The notes under the pieces are model-generated. The model had not been told where the DNA came from, made no database searches, and worked only from the letters and a program-made list of their open reading frames with translations. Positions 1-7,173 of a DNA stretch of 64,000 nt are shown piece after piece (position 1 is the first letter of the stretch; every line of letters begins with the position of its first letter). Position numbers and translations under genes: made by a program. This DNA is from Lentisphaera marina. GTDB taxonomy: Bacteria > Verrucomicrobiota > Lentisphaeria > Lentisphaerales > Lentisphaeraceae. The stretch lies in the NCBI RefSeq assembly GCF_028745505.1, contig NZ_JAQZZL010000002.1:1302001-1366000 (forward strand), given 5' to 3'.

Positions 1-2
1 AT

Positions 3-362
3 TTCTTATGGGATGACTGTGAAGATGACTTTTTAATTAAACACATTGATCAAATGTTACCTAAATTCATTATTACTCATAAACACACAGAAATTGAGTT
101 AAACAAAAAGTTTATTTTAGATGATTGCAAAACAAAAAAAGTTTTAGTACAAATATCTCTGAATAAAGGTATGGAATATATAGACGGTTATAATGTCAAC
201 AAAGTAACCGATGAAAAACAAATGCTGATTGATGCATGTAATAAATGCCTAAAACCTAAAGGGAAAAAGTACCCTATTATAAAATCTACTGATTTTGATA
301 CATATTCAAAAGACTATGGAAAACACCAAGATGAACAATATGTACCTGAATCCGTGAGCTGA
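3..362 (+). pseudogene. Unrecognised protein, C-terminal part, interrupted by IS1380-type element (5' fragment)
   Basis: The reading frame is open from base 3 with no stop, so the gene begins upstream of the window; the first in-window ATG (54) is probably internal. The host sequence ends at base 344. The last five residues and the TGA at 360-362 come from the left end of the inserted element. If the element and one copy of the ATGTA duplication are removed, the frame continues at 2005 with a plausible protein segment (FHQLYFFTYEG...) and stops at 2136. The protein is hydrophilic and Lys/Asp-rich. I do not recognise a family. Its neighbour is a nuclease-like gene in the same direction. Confidence 0.6.
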
Positions 363-386
363 TCTTAAAAAACAGCTTAAAAACAA

Positions 387-446
387 GAAAACCTGTTGGT
401 TTATAGTAATTTAAGTTACGACACCAAAATCACCCAACAGGTTTTC
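387..446. repeat. Hairpin-forming inverted repeat just upstream of the transposase start
   Basis: GAAAACCTGTTGG at 387-399 is perfectly complementary to 434-446. The loop is 34 nt and the second arm ends two bases before the transposase ATG at 449. A transcript entering from outside the element would fold here and could hide the ribosome binding site. That is a known strategy by which insertion sequences limit transposase expression from impinging transcription. The role is inferred from position. Part of the second arm (CACCCAAC) recurs inverted near the right end at 1831-1838. Confidence 0.55.
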
Positions 447-448
447 TC

Positions 449-1768
449 ATGAATAAAGCATTTAAACTCGACACAGGCAATGATTCCCTTCACAGTATTG
501 GCGGAATATTTTTAGGTGGCCAAGTCCTTCAACAAAGTGAAATTGACGATGAGTTCAATACAGATCACAAGGCCAATCATATCTTTCAAGATCTAGATAT
601 TTTCAAATCACAGGTGGGGTTACTGATTCAGGGGCGTGAACGCTTCACAGATATTAGTCAGTTTCGTGAAAACGAAGTCTTTATGAAATCACTTGGATTA
701 AACAAAGTTCCATCCGAGGAACGTTTGCGTCAACGACTAGAAATCATGTCTTCTGAGCATGAAGTGCATTTAAAATCAGCGAATACAAACCTGCTCAAAA
801 AACAGTGTATAGGTAATATATCAAAAGGGGGGATGAATTTTATTCCACTCGATATGGATGTATAACCCATGGATAACTCCGGTAGCCATAAAGAAAATGT
901 GAGTTGGACATATAAAAATCATGACGGATTTTCTCCCATGTTTGCCTACCTTGGAACTGAGGGCTTTATGCTAAATAATGAGCTGCGTCCAGGTTCACAG
1001 CATGTACAAAAAGGGATGCCAGAGTTCTTAGATGACAGCTTTACTATGATCAAAAAATTAAAGCTTAAGCACCCCGTACTACTTCGTTTAGATTCCGCTC
1101 ACGATGCTGAGGTTAATTTCGGACACCTTCCTGATGATCAATATTTTCTGATTAAACGGAACCTTAGAAAGGAATCTAAAGAACAGTGGCTATCCAACGC
1201 ACGGCGTTTAGGGCGACAGCTTAAATCTCGAGATGGTAAGAGTGTCTTTGTCGGTGAACTCCATCACAAACATCCTGGAAACAATGAAGAACATAAAGTG
1301 GTTCCTGTTATTTTTAAAGTTACGGAACGACTCGAAGATCAAGATGGCAATCGACTTTTGATGCCAGAAATCGAAGTGGAGACCTATTGGACGAATTTAC
1401 CTTTAGAAGCCGAGGATGTGATCGAACTTTATCACGATCATGGAACCAGTGAGCAGTTCCATAGCGAATTGAAGAGCGATATGAATGTAGAGCGTTTACC
1501 CTCAGGGAAATTTAAAGCGAATCAATTCTTTTTGCACTGCGCTATGCTCGCTTTTAATGTGCTCAGAGTCATTGGTAATCACCTTATCCATAATAAATCT
1601 TTGGCTCCAATTAAAATCAAAGCCCAACGACGCCGCCTACGGTGCGTGATACGTGACTTGATTTTAACCGCTTGTAAACACGTAAAGCACGCAGGAGATG
1701 AAACTCTCAAGTTTGGTCGACATAGCCCTTGGTTTAAGCTGTATCAAAAAATATCATTTAGCCTTTAA
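449..1768 (+). pseudogene. IS1380-family transposase with in-frame stop
   Basis: Two open segments, 449-865 (138 aa) and 869-1768 (299 aa), lie in the same frame and are separated only by TAA at 863-865. Together they give about 439 residues, the usual IS1380 transposase length. The stop falls in the conserved stretch around the first catalytic aspartate (LDMDV-stop-PMDNSGSHKE). LLRLDSAHD and GTSEQFHSELKSD supply the other DDE candidates, and the VSWTYKNHDGF and GSQH segments are typical of the family. A single change from a serine TCA codon would explain the stop. The element is probably inactive in cis unless the stop is read through. Confidence 0.85.
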
Positions 1769-2004
1769 TCCACTAATAAGAAGTTTATTGCAAAGCTCTT
1801 TTATTGAGTTTTGTGCTTTACTCTGTCCAAGTTGGGTGAATTGCCTTAGAAATTGCTATATTTACTATCCTTAGACACCTGATCACGAGCGATAGGCTTA
1901 AGAAATAAGGACATCTCACAATCTGGGATAAAAACGATCTAAGAATTACTCGACCAAACCATTATCTCATGAATCTCAAAACCTGATCACGGATTCAGGA
2001 TGTA

Positions 2005-2136
2005 TTTCATCAGTTGTACTTTTTTACATATGAAGGGGCATTTACCAAAAAACTACAAGAATACTTTTTCCCGAATAAAAAAATTGATTTATCAAAACCA
2101 AAAATCAAAAATCAAAAATCAAAAAGATTTGGTTAA
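2005..2136 (+). pseudogene. Unrecognised protein interrupted by IS1380-type element (3' fragment, 43 aa)
   Basis: This is the continuation of the frame that ends at base 344. Reading across the repaired junction gives ...EQYV-FHQLYFFTYEGAFTKK..., an aromatic-rich segment typical of real coding sequence, then a Lys-rich tail over a 7-nt tandem repeat, then TAA at 2134-2136. The next gene overlaps in the +1 frame. Without the repair this fragment has no start codon and is dead. Confidence 0.55.
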
Positions 2137-2473
2137 TTACACAGTAAAAGTTATCGAAACAATAAATGATGAAATTAGTAGAACACGTCTTACAGAACCA
2201 TTCTGGAATGAACAAAGAAAAAAAGGTGGTATTACTCATCCTAAATCTCCAAAAACAGAGCCAAATATTCAACCTACATTGTACTGGAGAATTCTATCTT
2301 TAATTTCAGGTACTGGAATCCATTGTTGTCGTGAGCCTTCAATTGGTTCAGGCGATTTAGATTTTCAATTTTCATATACAACAAAATCTAGCAAAGATTT
2401 GTTTCTCCCAGTAGAATTTAAGCTTGCACATGGAAATATTGATCATGGTATAGAAACTCAGTTACCTATTTAG
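2030..2473 (+). pseudogene. PD-(D/E)XK nuclease-like protein, interrupted by IS5-type element (5' fragment)
   Basis: The segment GSGDLDFQF...LFLPVEFKLAHG carries the D...ExK signature of the PD-(D/E)XK nuclease fold, found in many restriction and repair nucleases. The frame is cut after ETQLPI, at base 2471, by the second insertion sequence and resumes at 4057. The start is uncertain: the ATG at 2000 lies in the IS1380 target duplication, ATG 2030 has no clear ribosome binding site, and recognisable protein begins only near 2129 (TTG). It may originally have been translated by coupling to, or fusion with, the preceding gene. Assignment to the fold is by motif only. Confidence 0.6.
2100..2127. 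repeat. Heptanucleotide tandem repeat (AAAAATC)n at the junction of two host genes
   Basis: Three perfect AAAAATC copies (2100-2106, 2107-2113, 2114-2120) are followed by a degenerate copy AAAAAGA. Seven is not a multiple of three, so slippage changes frame. The upstream host gene reads in frame 1 and the nuclease-like gene in frame 2. Loss of one unit would make them one continuous frame. No direct evidence of variation can be seen in a single sequence. Confidence 0.6.
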
Positions 2474-4056
2474 GGCTCACTTATTAAGTCATATATTACT
2501 TATAGTCAATGAGATAAGTGGTAATTATTCTATATTACATGCAAACAAAACCCCTCAAAACAATCATTAGGTTTGCATAAGATGTATAAAAATACGGGCA
2601 CAGAGCCCAAAATGGCCAATCTACCTTATTTTCTAGACGGAACACTCAATATCAATAATCGCTGGGTCAAGCTAGCGGCAACAATACCATGGAAAGATGT
2701 AGAAGAAATTTATGCACTAAATTTCACCAGCCATACTGGGCCCAAAGCTCTACCTGCAAGAACTGCATTTGGTTCCCTGATCATTCAAGTAAAGCTGAGT
2801 TTAACTGATGAAGAAACTGTAGAAATGATTTCTGAAAACCCCTACCTTCAATATTTCTTGGGGTTTGAAAGATATAAGCAGGAATCACCTTTTGATCCGA
2901 GTATGATGACTCATTTTCGAAAGCGTTTTGGAGCTCAGGATATTAAAGATATTGATGATTTATTACATAAAACAACACGTCCAAAAGAAGAAGACTCCGA
3001 TAAGGATTCAGACAATGATCCTCCGTCAAATAAGGGTGCTTTAATTGTTGACGCTAGTTGTGTCCCTGCTGATATTCACTATCCAACAGATCTTGGTTTA
3101 CTAAACAAAGCCCGCGAAAAAACTGAAGAAATCATCGATATTCTTTGGCGTCATCGCTTTAATACCGAAGATAAGGTCAAGCCTCGGACTTATCGTGAAG
3201 ACGGCAGAAAAATCTTTTTAAGTGTTGTCCTAAAAAAACGTGTATCGAAAAAGAAAAGGCGTGAAGTGATTAATAGACAACTTCATTGTGTAAGGAGGAA
3301 CCTCGCTAGTATAAATGAACTCAAAAAGCATGCCAATCTGGGGCTATTGAAACCTAGTTTATACCGCGAACTACTGGTGATCGGGACACTTTATCAACAA
3401 CAGCAATACATGTATGATAATAAAGTAACAAGTGTTGATGATCGCATTGTAAGTATTCACCAACCACATATTCGTCCCATTGTTCGCGGGAAAGCTGGAG
3501 CTCATACAGAGTTCGGAGCTAAAATATCTATCAGTGTCGTCGATGGCTGGACCTTTGTCGATACGATTAGTTTTGATTCTTATAATGAAGGAACCGAACT
3601 AATTTCACAAGTTGAAAAATATAAAGAGCGTTTCGGTTATTATCCCGAATCAGCACATGCTGATAAAATCTACCGAACTAAAGAAAATCGAGCGTATTGT
3701 AAAAAACACGGAATAAGGATAAGTGGACCCAGTCTTGGAAGACCTCCCAAAGATGCGATTTTACGTGAAGAACAAAAGGAAATACAACGCCAGGATGAAG
3801 CTATAAGAAATGAAGTAGAGGGCTGTTTTGGTGTAGCCAAAAGACGCTATAAACTCGATCGAATCTTTACGAAAACCAGGACTTCATCCGAAACACTTAT
3901 TGCTTTAGTATTCATGGTGATGAACTTGGATAAGGCTTTAGCCTTTTTGTCACTTTTCGGCCAGTATTATAAGCAGCTATTCGCCCACGTTTATTGTTTT
4001 ATAAGTCTCATTAACGAGAATGAGCATTTCAAAAGGCGAGTAATTCAGTAAGCCCT
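2472..4056 (+). mobile_element. IS5/IS1182-type insertion sequence, 1585 bp
   Basis: The ends are imperfect inverted repeats: AGGGCTCACTTATT at 2472 inward, and AGGGCTTACTGAAT read inward on the other strand from 4056 (11 of the first 14 match). The element is flanked by the 4-bp duplication ATTT at 2468-2471 and 4057-4060. Excision restores the frame ...QLPIYINELQAKSGIYW... in the nuclease-like gene, which fixes the ends. It encodes one intact transposase whose stop codon lies in the right terminal repeat. Confidence 0.88.
2582..4051 (+). CDS. IS5/IS1182-family transposase
   Basis: Cut-and-paste transposase of about 489 residues with an N-terminal DUF772-type region (PARTAFGSLIIQVKLSLTDEETVEMI) and a DDE nuclease fold. 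Likely catalytic residues, counted from the ATG at 2582, are D157 (LIVDAS), D361 (AHADKIY) and E413 (NEVEGCFG). An acidic linker (EEDSDKDSDNDPP) separates the N-terminal and catalytic parts. The frame extends nine bases upstream to a TTG at 2573; I prefer the ATG. The frame is intact, so the element may still be mobile. The name IS5 or IS1182 depends on the classification used; the PTDLGLLNKAREKTEEIID segment is typical of this set. Confidence 0.85.
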   Translation: MYKNTGTEPKMANLPYFLDGTLNINNRWVKLAATIPWKDVEEIYALNFTSHTGPKALPARTAFGSLIIQVKLSLTDEETVEMISENPYLQYFLGFERYKQESPFDPSMMTHFRKRFGAQDIKDIDDLLHKTTRPKEEDSDKDSDNDPPSNKGALIVDASCVPADIHYPTDLGLLNKAREKTEEIIDILWRHRFNTEDKVKPRTYREDGRKIFLSVVLKKRVSKKKRREVINRQLHCVRRNLASINELKKHANLGLLKPSLYRELLVIGTLYQQQQYMYDNKVTSVDDRIVSIHQPHIRPIVRGKAGAHTEFGAKISISVVDGWTFVDTISFDSYNEGTELISQVEKYKERFGYYPESAHADKIYRTKENRAYCKKHGIRISGPSLGRPPKDAILREEQKEIQRQDEAIRNEVEGCFGVAKRRYKLDRIFTKTRTSSETLIALVFMVMNLDKALAFLSLFGQYYKQLFAHVYCFISLINENEHFKRRVIQ

Positions 4057-4266
4057 ATTTACATCAATGAGTTACAAGCTAAATCTGGTATTTATTGGGT
4101 TATGTGGTTTAAAGATCAAAAGGTATTTTTAGAACCGAAAACACACGAAACCTTAGAAGATTTAAAAACGTATCTTGAAAGCAAAGCTGAACTATCCAAT
4201 TACAGAATAATAGTATCTACAGTAGACTGTTCTATAAAAAATAGTGCATCAAAAAAACAACCATAA
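4057..4266 (+). pseudogene. PD-(D/E)XK nuclease-like protein (3' fragment after IS insertion)
   Basis: This continues the gene cut at 2471. Reading through the single ATTT gives ...GIETQLPIYINELQAKSGIYWVMWFKD, then a Lys/Glu-rich helix and TAA at 4264-4266. GIYWVMWFKD resembles the beta strand that often follows the ExK strand in PD-(D/E)XK folds. The fragment has no start of its own. Confidence 0.6.
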
Positions 4267-4600
4267 CCAACGAATCGAACTGATGGTTTAGCTACGCTTT
4301 GATATGCGCTTTAAAAGCTCATCTAGATTCTTCTAAAGCATCCTCACTCTCTTTCTAAGAAATGGGGCCACAACTTCCTGATTGTGGCCTTTTTTGTGCC
4401 TATATGGAACGAACAAAACACCGCTAAGATAAAAATATTAATGCTAATCGTCTTTATTATCTGAAGGATAAAAAGTCTCTGAACGACGTTATAGAAGAAA
4501 ACTTCTGGAGTTTTTTCACAAGATTATTAGGCTTTTTAAAAAACTAGTTTTGGGCAAGGTTTAGGGAGGGGTTGTCAAGGTTTTTGGTCAAGCACAAAAA
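4267..4600. other. Intergenic, no gene supported; one terminator
   Basis: There is no convincing gene in this stretch. A strong terminator-like hairpin lies at 4366-4395. A 39-codon open stretch at about 4427-4546 reads as a helical C-terminus (SLNDVIEENFWSFF...), but it begins directly after a stop and has no start codon, so it may be a gene remnant. With the two IS-broken genes it suggests decaying accessory DNA beside the tRNA. Confidence 0.4.
4366..4395 (+). terminator. Rho-independent terminator
   Basis: The stem GGCCACAA (4366-4373) pairs with TTGTGGCC (4382-4389), with an 8-nt loop and six T residues following on the + strand. It would end transcripts from the nuclease-like gene region. 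Confidence 0.7.
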
Positions 4601-4631
4601 AACGGTTTATAGATAATTCTATAAACCGTTG
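4594..4631 (-). terminator. Terminator downstream of tRNA-Gly
   Basis: AACGGTTTATAGA at 4601-4613 pairs with 4618-4630, giving a 13-bp stem and 4-nt loop. On the minus strand a run of T follows (A-run at 4595-4602 on +). It starts 10 bases beyond the 3' end of tRNA-Gly. Confidence 0.75.
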
Positions 4632-4640
4632 ATTTTTAAG

Positions 4641-4712
4641 AGCGAGTGATGAGACTCGAACTCACAACATTCTGCTTGGAAGGCAGATACTCTACCATTG
4701 AGTTACACTCGC
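4641..4712 (-). tRNA. tRNA-Gly (TCC anticodon)
   Basis: The 72-nt cloverleaf has acceptor GCGAGTG/CACTCGC, D-arm ACTC-AATGGTA-GAGT, anticodon arm TCTGC-CTTCCAA-GCAGA with anticodon TCC, and T-arm GTGAG-TTCGAGT-CTCAT. The discriminator is U, as expected for glycine. CCA is not encoded: the bases after the discriminator are CTT. The 3' end faces the IS-rich accessory region, the usual geometry for integrated elements at tRNA genes. Confidence 0.95.
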
Positions 4713-4783
4713 GTTTTGTGTTAGTAAGATGCCTATTCCTGCTTAGAAAACAAGTTGAGTAAATAGAAAAACAATAAAAAAAA

Positions 4784-5167
4784 TTAAAGTTTTTCTGCAA
4801 TGACAAAAGCGATTGCATGACTCTTTTCGTGGCTAATGCTGAGGTGAAAATTTGTAAGTCCCAGTGAATCAGCAGTCTGAGCGGTTACGCCAGACAATTT
4901 AATCTCTGGCGCACCCGAATCTTTGCGATCAATGCAAATCTCTTGCCAGCGGCAAAATTCGCCAAATCCAGTACCCAAAGCTTTCGCCAAGGCCTCTTTT
5001 GCCGCCCAACGCCCCGCATAAAAAGCTATTTCAGCTTTTGAATTTGGTGCTAAATCTAATTCTCGGTCAGTAAAAGTTCTATCGAGGAAATGTTGACGCT
5101 TGAGTCCGCTCAATAATTTCTCTATACGCTCGAGAGCGCAAATATCTGTTCCCACCCCGCCAATCAT
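4784..5167 (-). CDS. acpS: Holo-[acyl-carrier-protein] synthase
   Basis: AcpS transfers 4'-phosphopantetheine from CoA to the serine of acyl carrier protein, activating it for fatty acid synthesis. The 127-residue frame shows GVGTDICALERIEKLL near the N-terminus, the magnesium-binding segment GRWAAKEALAKALGTGF, and a C-terminal NFHLSISHEKSHAIAFV, all standard for the family, at normal length. I chose the ATG at 5167 because it overlaps the stop of the upstream Mur ligase gene (ATGA) and begins exactly at the conserved domain. The frame could extend ten codons upstream. Confidence 0.93.
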   Translation of the reverse strand: MIGGVGTDICALERIEKLLSGLKRQHFLDRTFTDRELDLAPNSKAEIAFYAGRWAAKEALAKALGTGFGEFCRWQEICIDRKDSGAPEIKLSGVTAQTADSLGLTNFHLSISHEKSHAIAFVIAEKL

Positions 5168-6546
5168 GAGGCTCCATCCGTCAAACTGAGACTCCAAAGT
5201 GGAATCGATGGATCACGTGCACCGACAATAAGAATACATGAGTAATGTTTGGCTTCTTCTTCGAGGTAGTTTTGACACATATCGCGATGTTCGAGTTCAT
5301 CGACACGTAAACCAGCTTTCGCATAAGACTCACAGACTTCTTTGGAAGTCGGTTTAAAGGAGGTCGTTCCCCCTGCATAAAAAACAGGAAGGAAAACAAA
5401 CTTATCTTGAGAATTTAAAACGCCCTCTAATTCGCGCTGCAGTGCCTCTGCCATAAAACCCAAAGGCCCATAGCCATGAGGTTGAAAAAAGACTAATACC
5501 GGACCTGTGTAAATCTCTTGTGCGGCTGCAATGCAAGCGGCAATTTTTTGAGGGTTATGAGCATAGTCATCATACAAAGGGACATTCTGAATCCTACCTT
5601 TAAGTTCGAAGCGTCTGCGAACACCGCAAAAAGCCGCCATCGCAGGAATTATTTCTTCTAAACTAAAACCACATGTGGCTAAACTTGCGATAACGGCAAG
5701 AGCATTATCAGCAGAATGAACTCCCCATTGACTCGTTTGCACAAAGCTTTGCTCTTCATTTAAACAAAACGTGACGCCCTGCTGATTATGTTCGACTTTA
5801 CTTAGGCTGAAATCAGCTTGATTAGAGAGAAAAGTATTTTTACTTGCATGGTCTTCTGCCAAATACGCTAAGTCATAATTGACGACGGCATGGCTCGCAT
5901 TTTCTAAGAAAGTCTTGAACATGACTTCTAGTTTATCTTTACTATGATGGTCGTCTCCCATATTGAGTAAAAGTGATATTTCTGGAGTGAAGTTCACTAA
6001 TGAGCCATCGCTTTCATCAGCTTCAAAAATAACGTAATCAGCACCCTCACCAAAATTACCTGGGTAGCTTACTGATTCTAAATCTGGAGAATAACCGCCA
6101 TTGATCATGACGGGGGCTTTGCCCATGGCACGCATAGTCGCTGCAATCCACGCCGTGACAGATGTTTTCCCACAGCTTCCTGCCACTGCAATGGCTTTGA
6201 GCCCACTTTGATCTACAGCCGCGGCCATAGCTTGCGATCTATGCATACGTGAAGTCTGTGGTGCTGCTAAGAAATCGGGATTATCATCTTCTAGAGCCGA
6301 TGAGAAAACTATGAGGTCGGGTGCAAAAGCTTTTACTCCTGAACCATCTTGGACAAAATGTTGAATACCTTGCTTTGCGAGCTTCGCAAATAGGTCCGCT
6401 TGACTCGGTGAGCTAATATCCCGATCACTGCCCGCAACTTGATAACCCAGGCTATTAATAAACTGAGCTAAAGCACTCATGCCTATCCCACCTAAACCCG
6501 CAAAAAATATTTTACTGCCTTTCTTAGGCAAAGAAAACTGACTCAC
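5164..6546 (-). CDS. MurC-like Mur ligase
   Basis: ATP-dependent amide ligase of the Mur family, about 460 residues. The N-terminal dinucleotide-type motif AGLGGIGMSALAQF and EADESDGSLVNF are MurC-like, so UDP-MurNAc is the likely kind of substrate. Several hallmark positions differ: the P-loop is AGSCGKTS instead of AGTHGKTT, the central motif is DDYAHNPQKI instead of DDYGHHPTEI, FQPHRYTR is replaced by FQPHGYGPLGF, and the C-terminus reads GARDPSIP where MurC has GAGDI. This points to a MurC-related subfamily that may not be the essential UDP-MurNAc:L-Ala ligase. The GTG at 6546 overlaps the upstream stop (GTGA) and has an AAAGGA-type site; the longer ATG start lies inside the preceding gene. 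Confidence 0.75.
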   Translation of the reverse strand: MSQFSLPKKGSKIFFAGLGGIGMSALAQFINSLGYQVAGSDRDISSPSQADLFAKLAKQGIQHFVQDGSGVKAFAPDLIVFSSALEDDNPDFLAAPQTSRMHRSQAMAAAVDQSGLKAIAVAGSCGKTSVTAWIAATMRAMGKAPVMINGGYSPDLESVSYPGNFGEGADYVIFEADESDGSLVNFTPEISLLLNMGDDHHSKDKLEVMFKTFLENASHAVVNYDLAYLAEDHASKNTFLSNQADFSLSKVEHNQQGVTFCLNEEQSFVQTSQWGVHSADNALAVIASLATCGFSLEEIIPAMAAFCGVRRRFELKGRIQNVPLYDDYAHNPQKIAACIAAAQEIYTGPVLVFFQPHGYGPLGFMAEALQRELEGVLNSQDKFVFLPVFYAGGTTSFKPTSKEVCESYAKAGLRVDELEHRDMCQNYLEEEAKHYSCILIVGARDPSIPLWSLSLTDGAS

Positions 6547-7034
6547 TTTTTCCTTTTCTCCATCTCTGTATGAAAAATCATTAAAATTGCGGGGAGCGCA
6601 ACACAAATACTGACAAACACCGCAAAAAAAGCGATACTAAAATTCTTTTGATCACCCCGTAAAAAATCAACCCCTAAAGACATCGAGTACACGGCAGTAA
6701 CGCCTGAAACCATAATACAAAATATGGTGGTACGCATATCATCTTTATCCAATACGAAGGCATTAAAAACAAAAACGAGGGCACAGACAAAAATAAAAAA
6801 CTTGGTATCAAAAACATTTAATATGGCAATCCCTGCAAGTCCCAGTCCCAATAGAATAGAAAAAGCACGAGTGAATTTGTAGAGCCCATCCCCTGACTTA
6901 TTCTCTGCTTCTTTACGCTCCATATCTAAGAGCATTAATTTTAATTCCGCTTCTGAAGCTTGGGGAACTTCACGACAGTAATAACAGCTGCCATCTTTTA
7001 AACTAACTGCACGTCCACACGAACCACATTTCAT
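6543..7034 (-). CDS. Zinc-ribbon membrane protein, function unknown
   Basis: A 163-residue protein. The N-terminus has a short zinc ribbon (CGSCGRAVSLKDGSCYYC), then a charged helix (about 25-45), then four hydrophobic segments (about FTRAFSILLGLGLAGIAIL, FFIFVCALVFVFNAFVL, TIFCIMVSGVTAVYSM, IAFFAVFVSICVALPAILMIF), ending in a basic tail. The ATG at 7034 follows AAGGAAG. The much longer frame starting at 7244 overlaps the divergent purC and lacks such support. It is first in an operon with the MurC-like ligase and acpS, which suggests an envelope-related role, but no function is assigned. Confidence 0.75.
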   Translation of the reverse strand: MKCGSCGRAVSLKDGSCYYCREVPQASEAELKLMLLDMERKEAENKSGDGLYKFTRAFSILLGLGLAGIAILNVFDTKFFIFVCALVFVFNAFVLDKDDMRTTIFCIMVSGVTAVYSMSLGVDFLRGDQKNFSIAFFAVFVSICVALPAILMIFHTEMEKRKK

Positions 7035-7173
7035 TTTTATTCTTCCTTGCAAATTCCAGCTAAAAAAGGACTTCAGTAGATTTCCAAATAAATAATCTGC
7101 CGGTCTTTTTGCGCCCTTGACTTTTCCCACTATATTCCGGCATAATGATAATTCGATAAAGCAAGGATGAAAT

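Larger units (their letters stand above)
345..1999 (+). mobile_element. IS1380-type insertion sequence, 1655 bp
   Basis: Perfect 13-bp terminal inverted repeats are at 345-357 (CCTGAATCCGTGA) and 1987-1999 (its reverse complement). They are flanked by the 5-bp direct repeat ATGTA at 340-344 and 2000-2004. The length is normal for IS1380 elements, and the enclosed transposase belongs to that family. Removing the element plus one ATGTA copy rejoins an open frame in the host gene, which independently confirms the ends. ACCTGATCACG occurs at 1877-1887 and again at 1981-1991 near the right end. Confidence 0.9.

Noticed and set aside
402..1860. Imperfect inverted repeats (402-438 and 1831-1860) considered as the ends of the first insertion sequence
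   Set aside because: The pair 345-357/1987-1999 is perfect, flanked by an exact ATGTA duplication, and restores a host frame on excision. The inner pair is a subterminal repeat.
2093..2127. Short tandem repeat considered as a CRISPR-like array
   Set aside because: The unit is 7 nt without spacers; no cas genes or spacer-repeat pattern occur anywhere in the window.
2000..2473. A 157-aa protein starting at ATG 2000
   Set aside because: That ATG is part of the target duplication of the IS1380-type element, and the first residues overlap the other host gene in a different frame. The frame is also truncated at 2471 by the second element.
4427..4546. 39-codon open stretch reading SLNDVIEENFWSFF
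   Set aside because: No start codon follows the preceding stop; at most a remnant, so it is only mentioned in the intergenic entry.
4636..4818. 60-aa open frame on the minus strand
   Set aside because: It reads through tRNA-Gly and overlaps the acpS end; no ribosome site or family features.
6547..6606. Longer ATG start for the MurC-like gene
   Set aside because: It lies inside the zinc-ribbon gene, and the added residues do not resemble the family; the GTG at 6546 has a ribosome site and a GTGA overlap.
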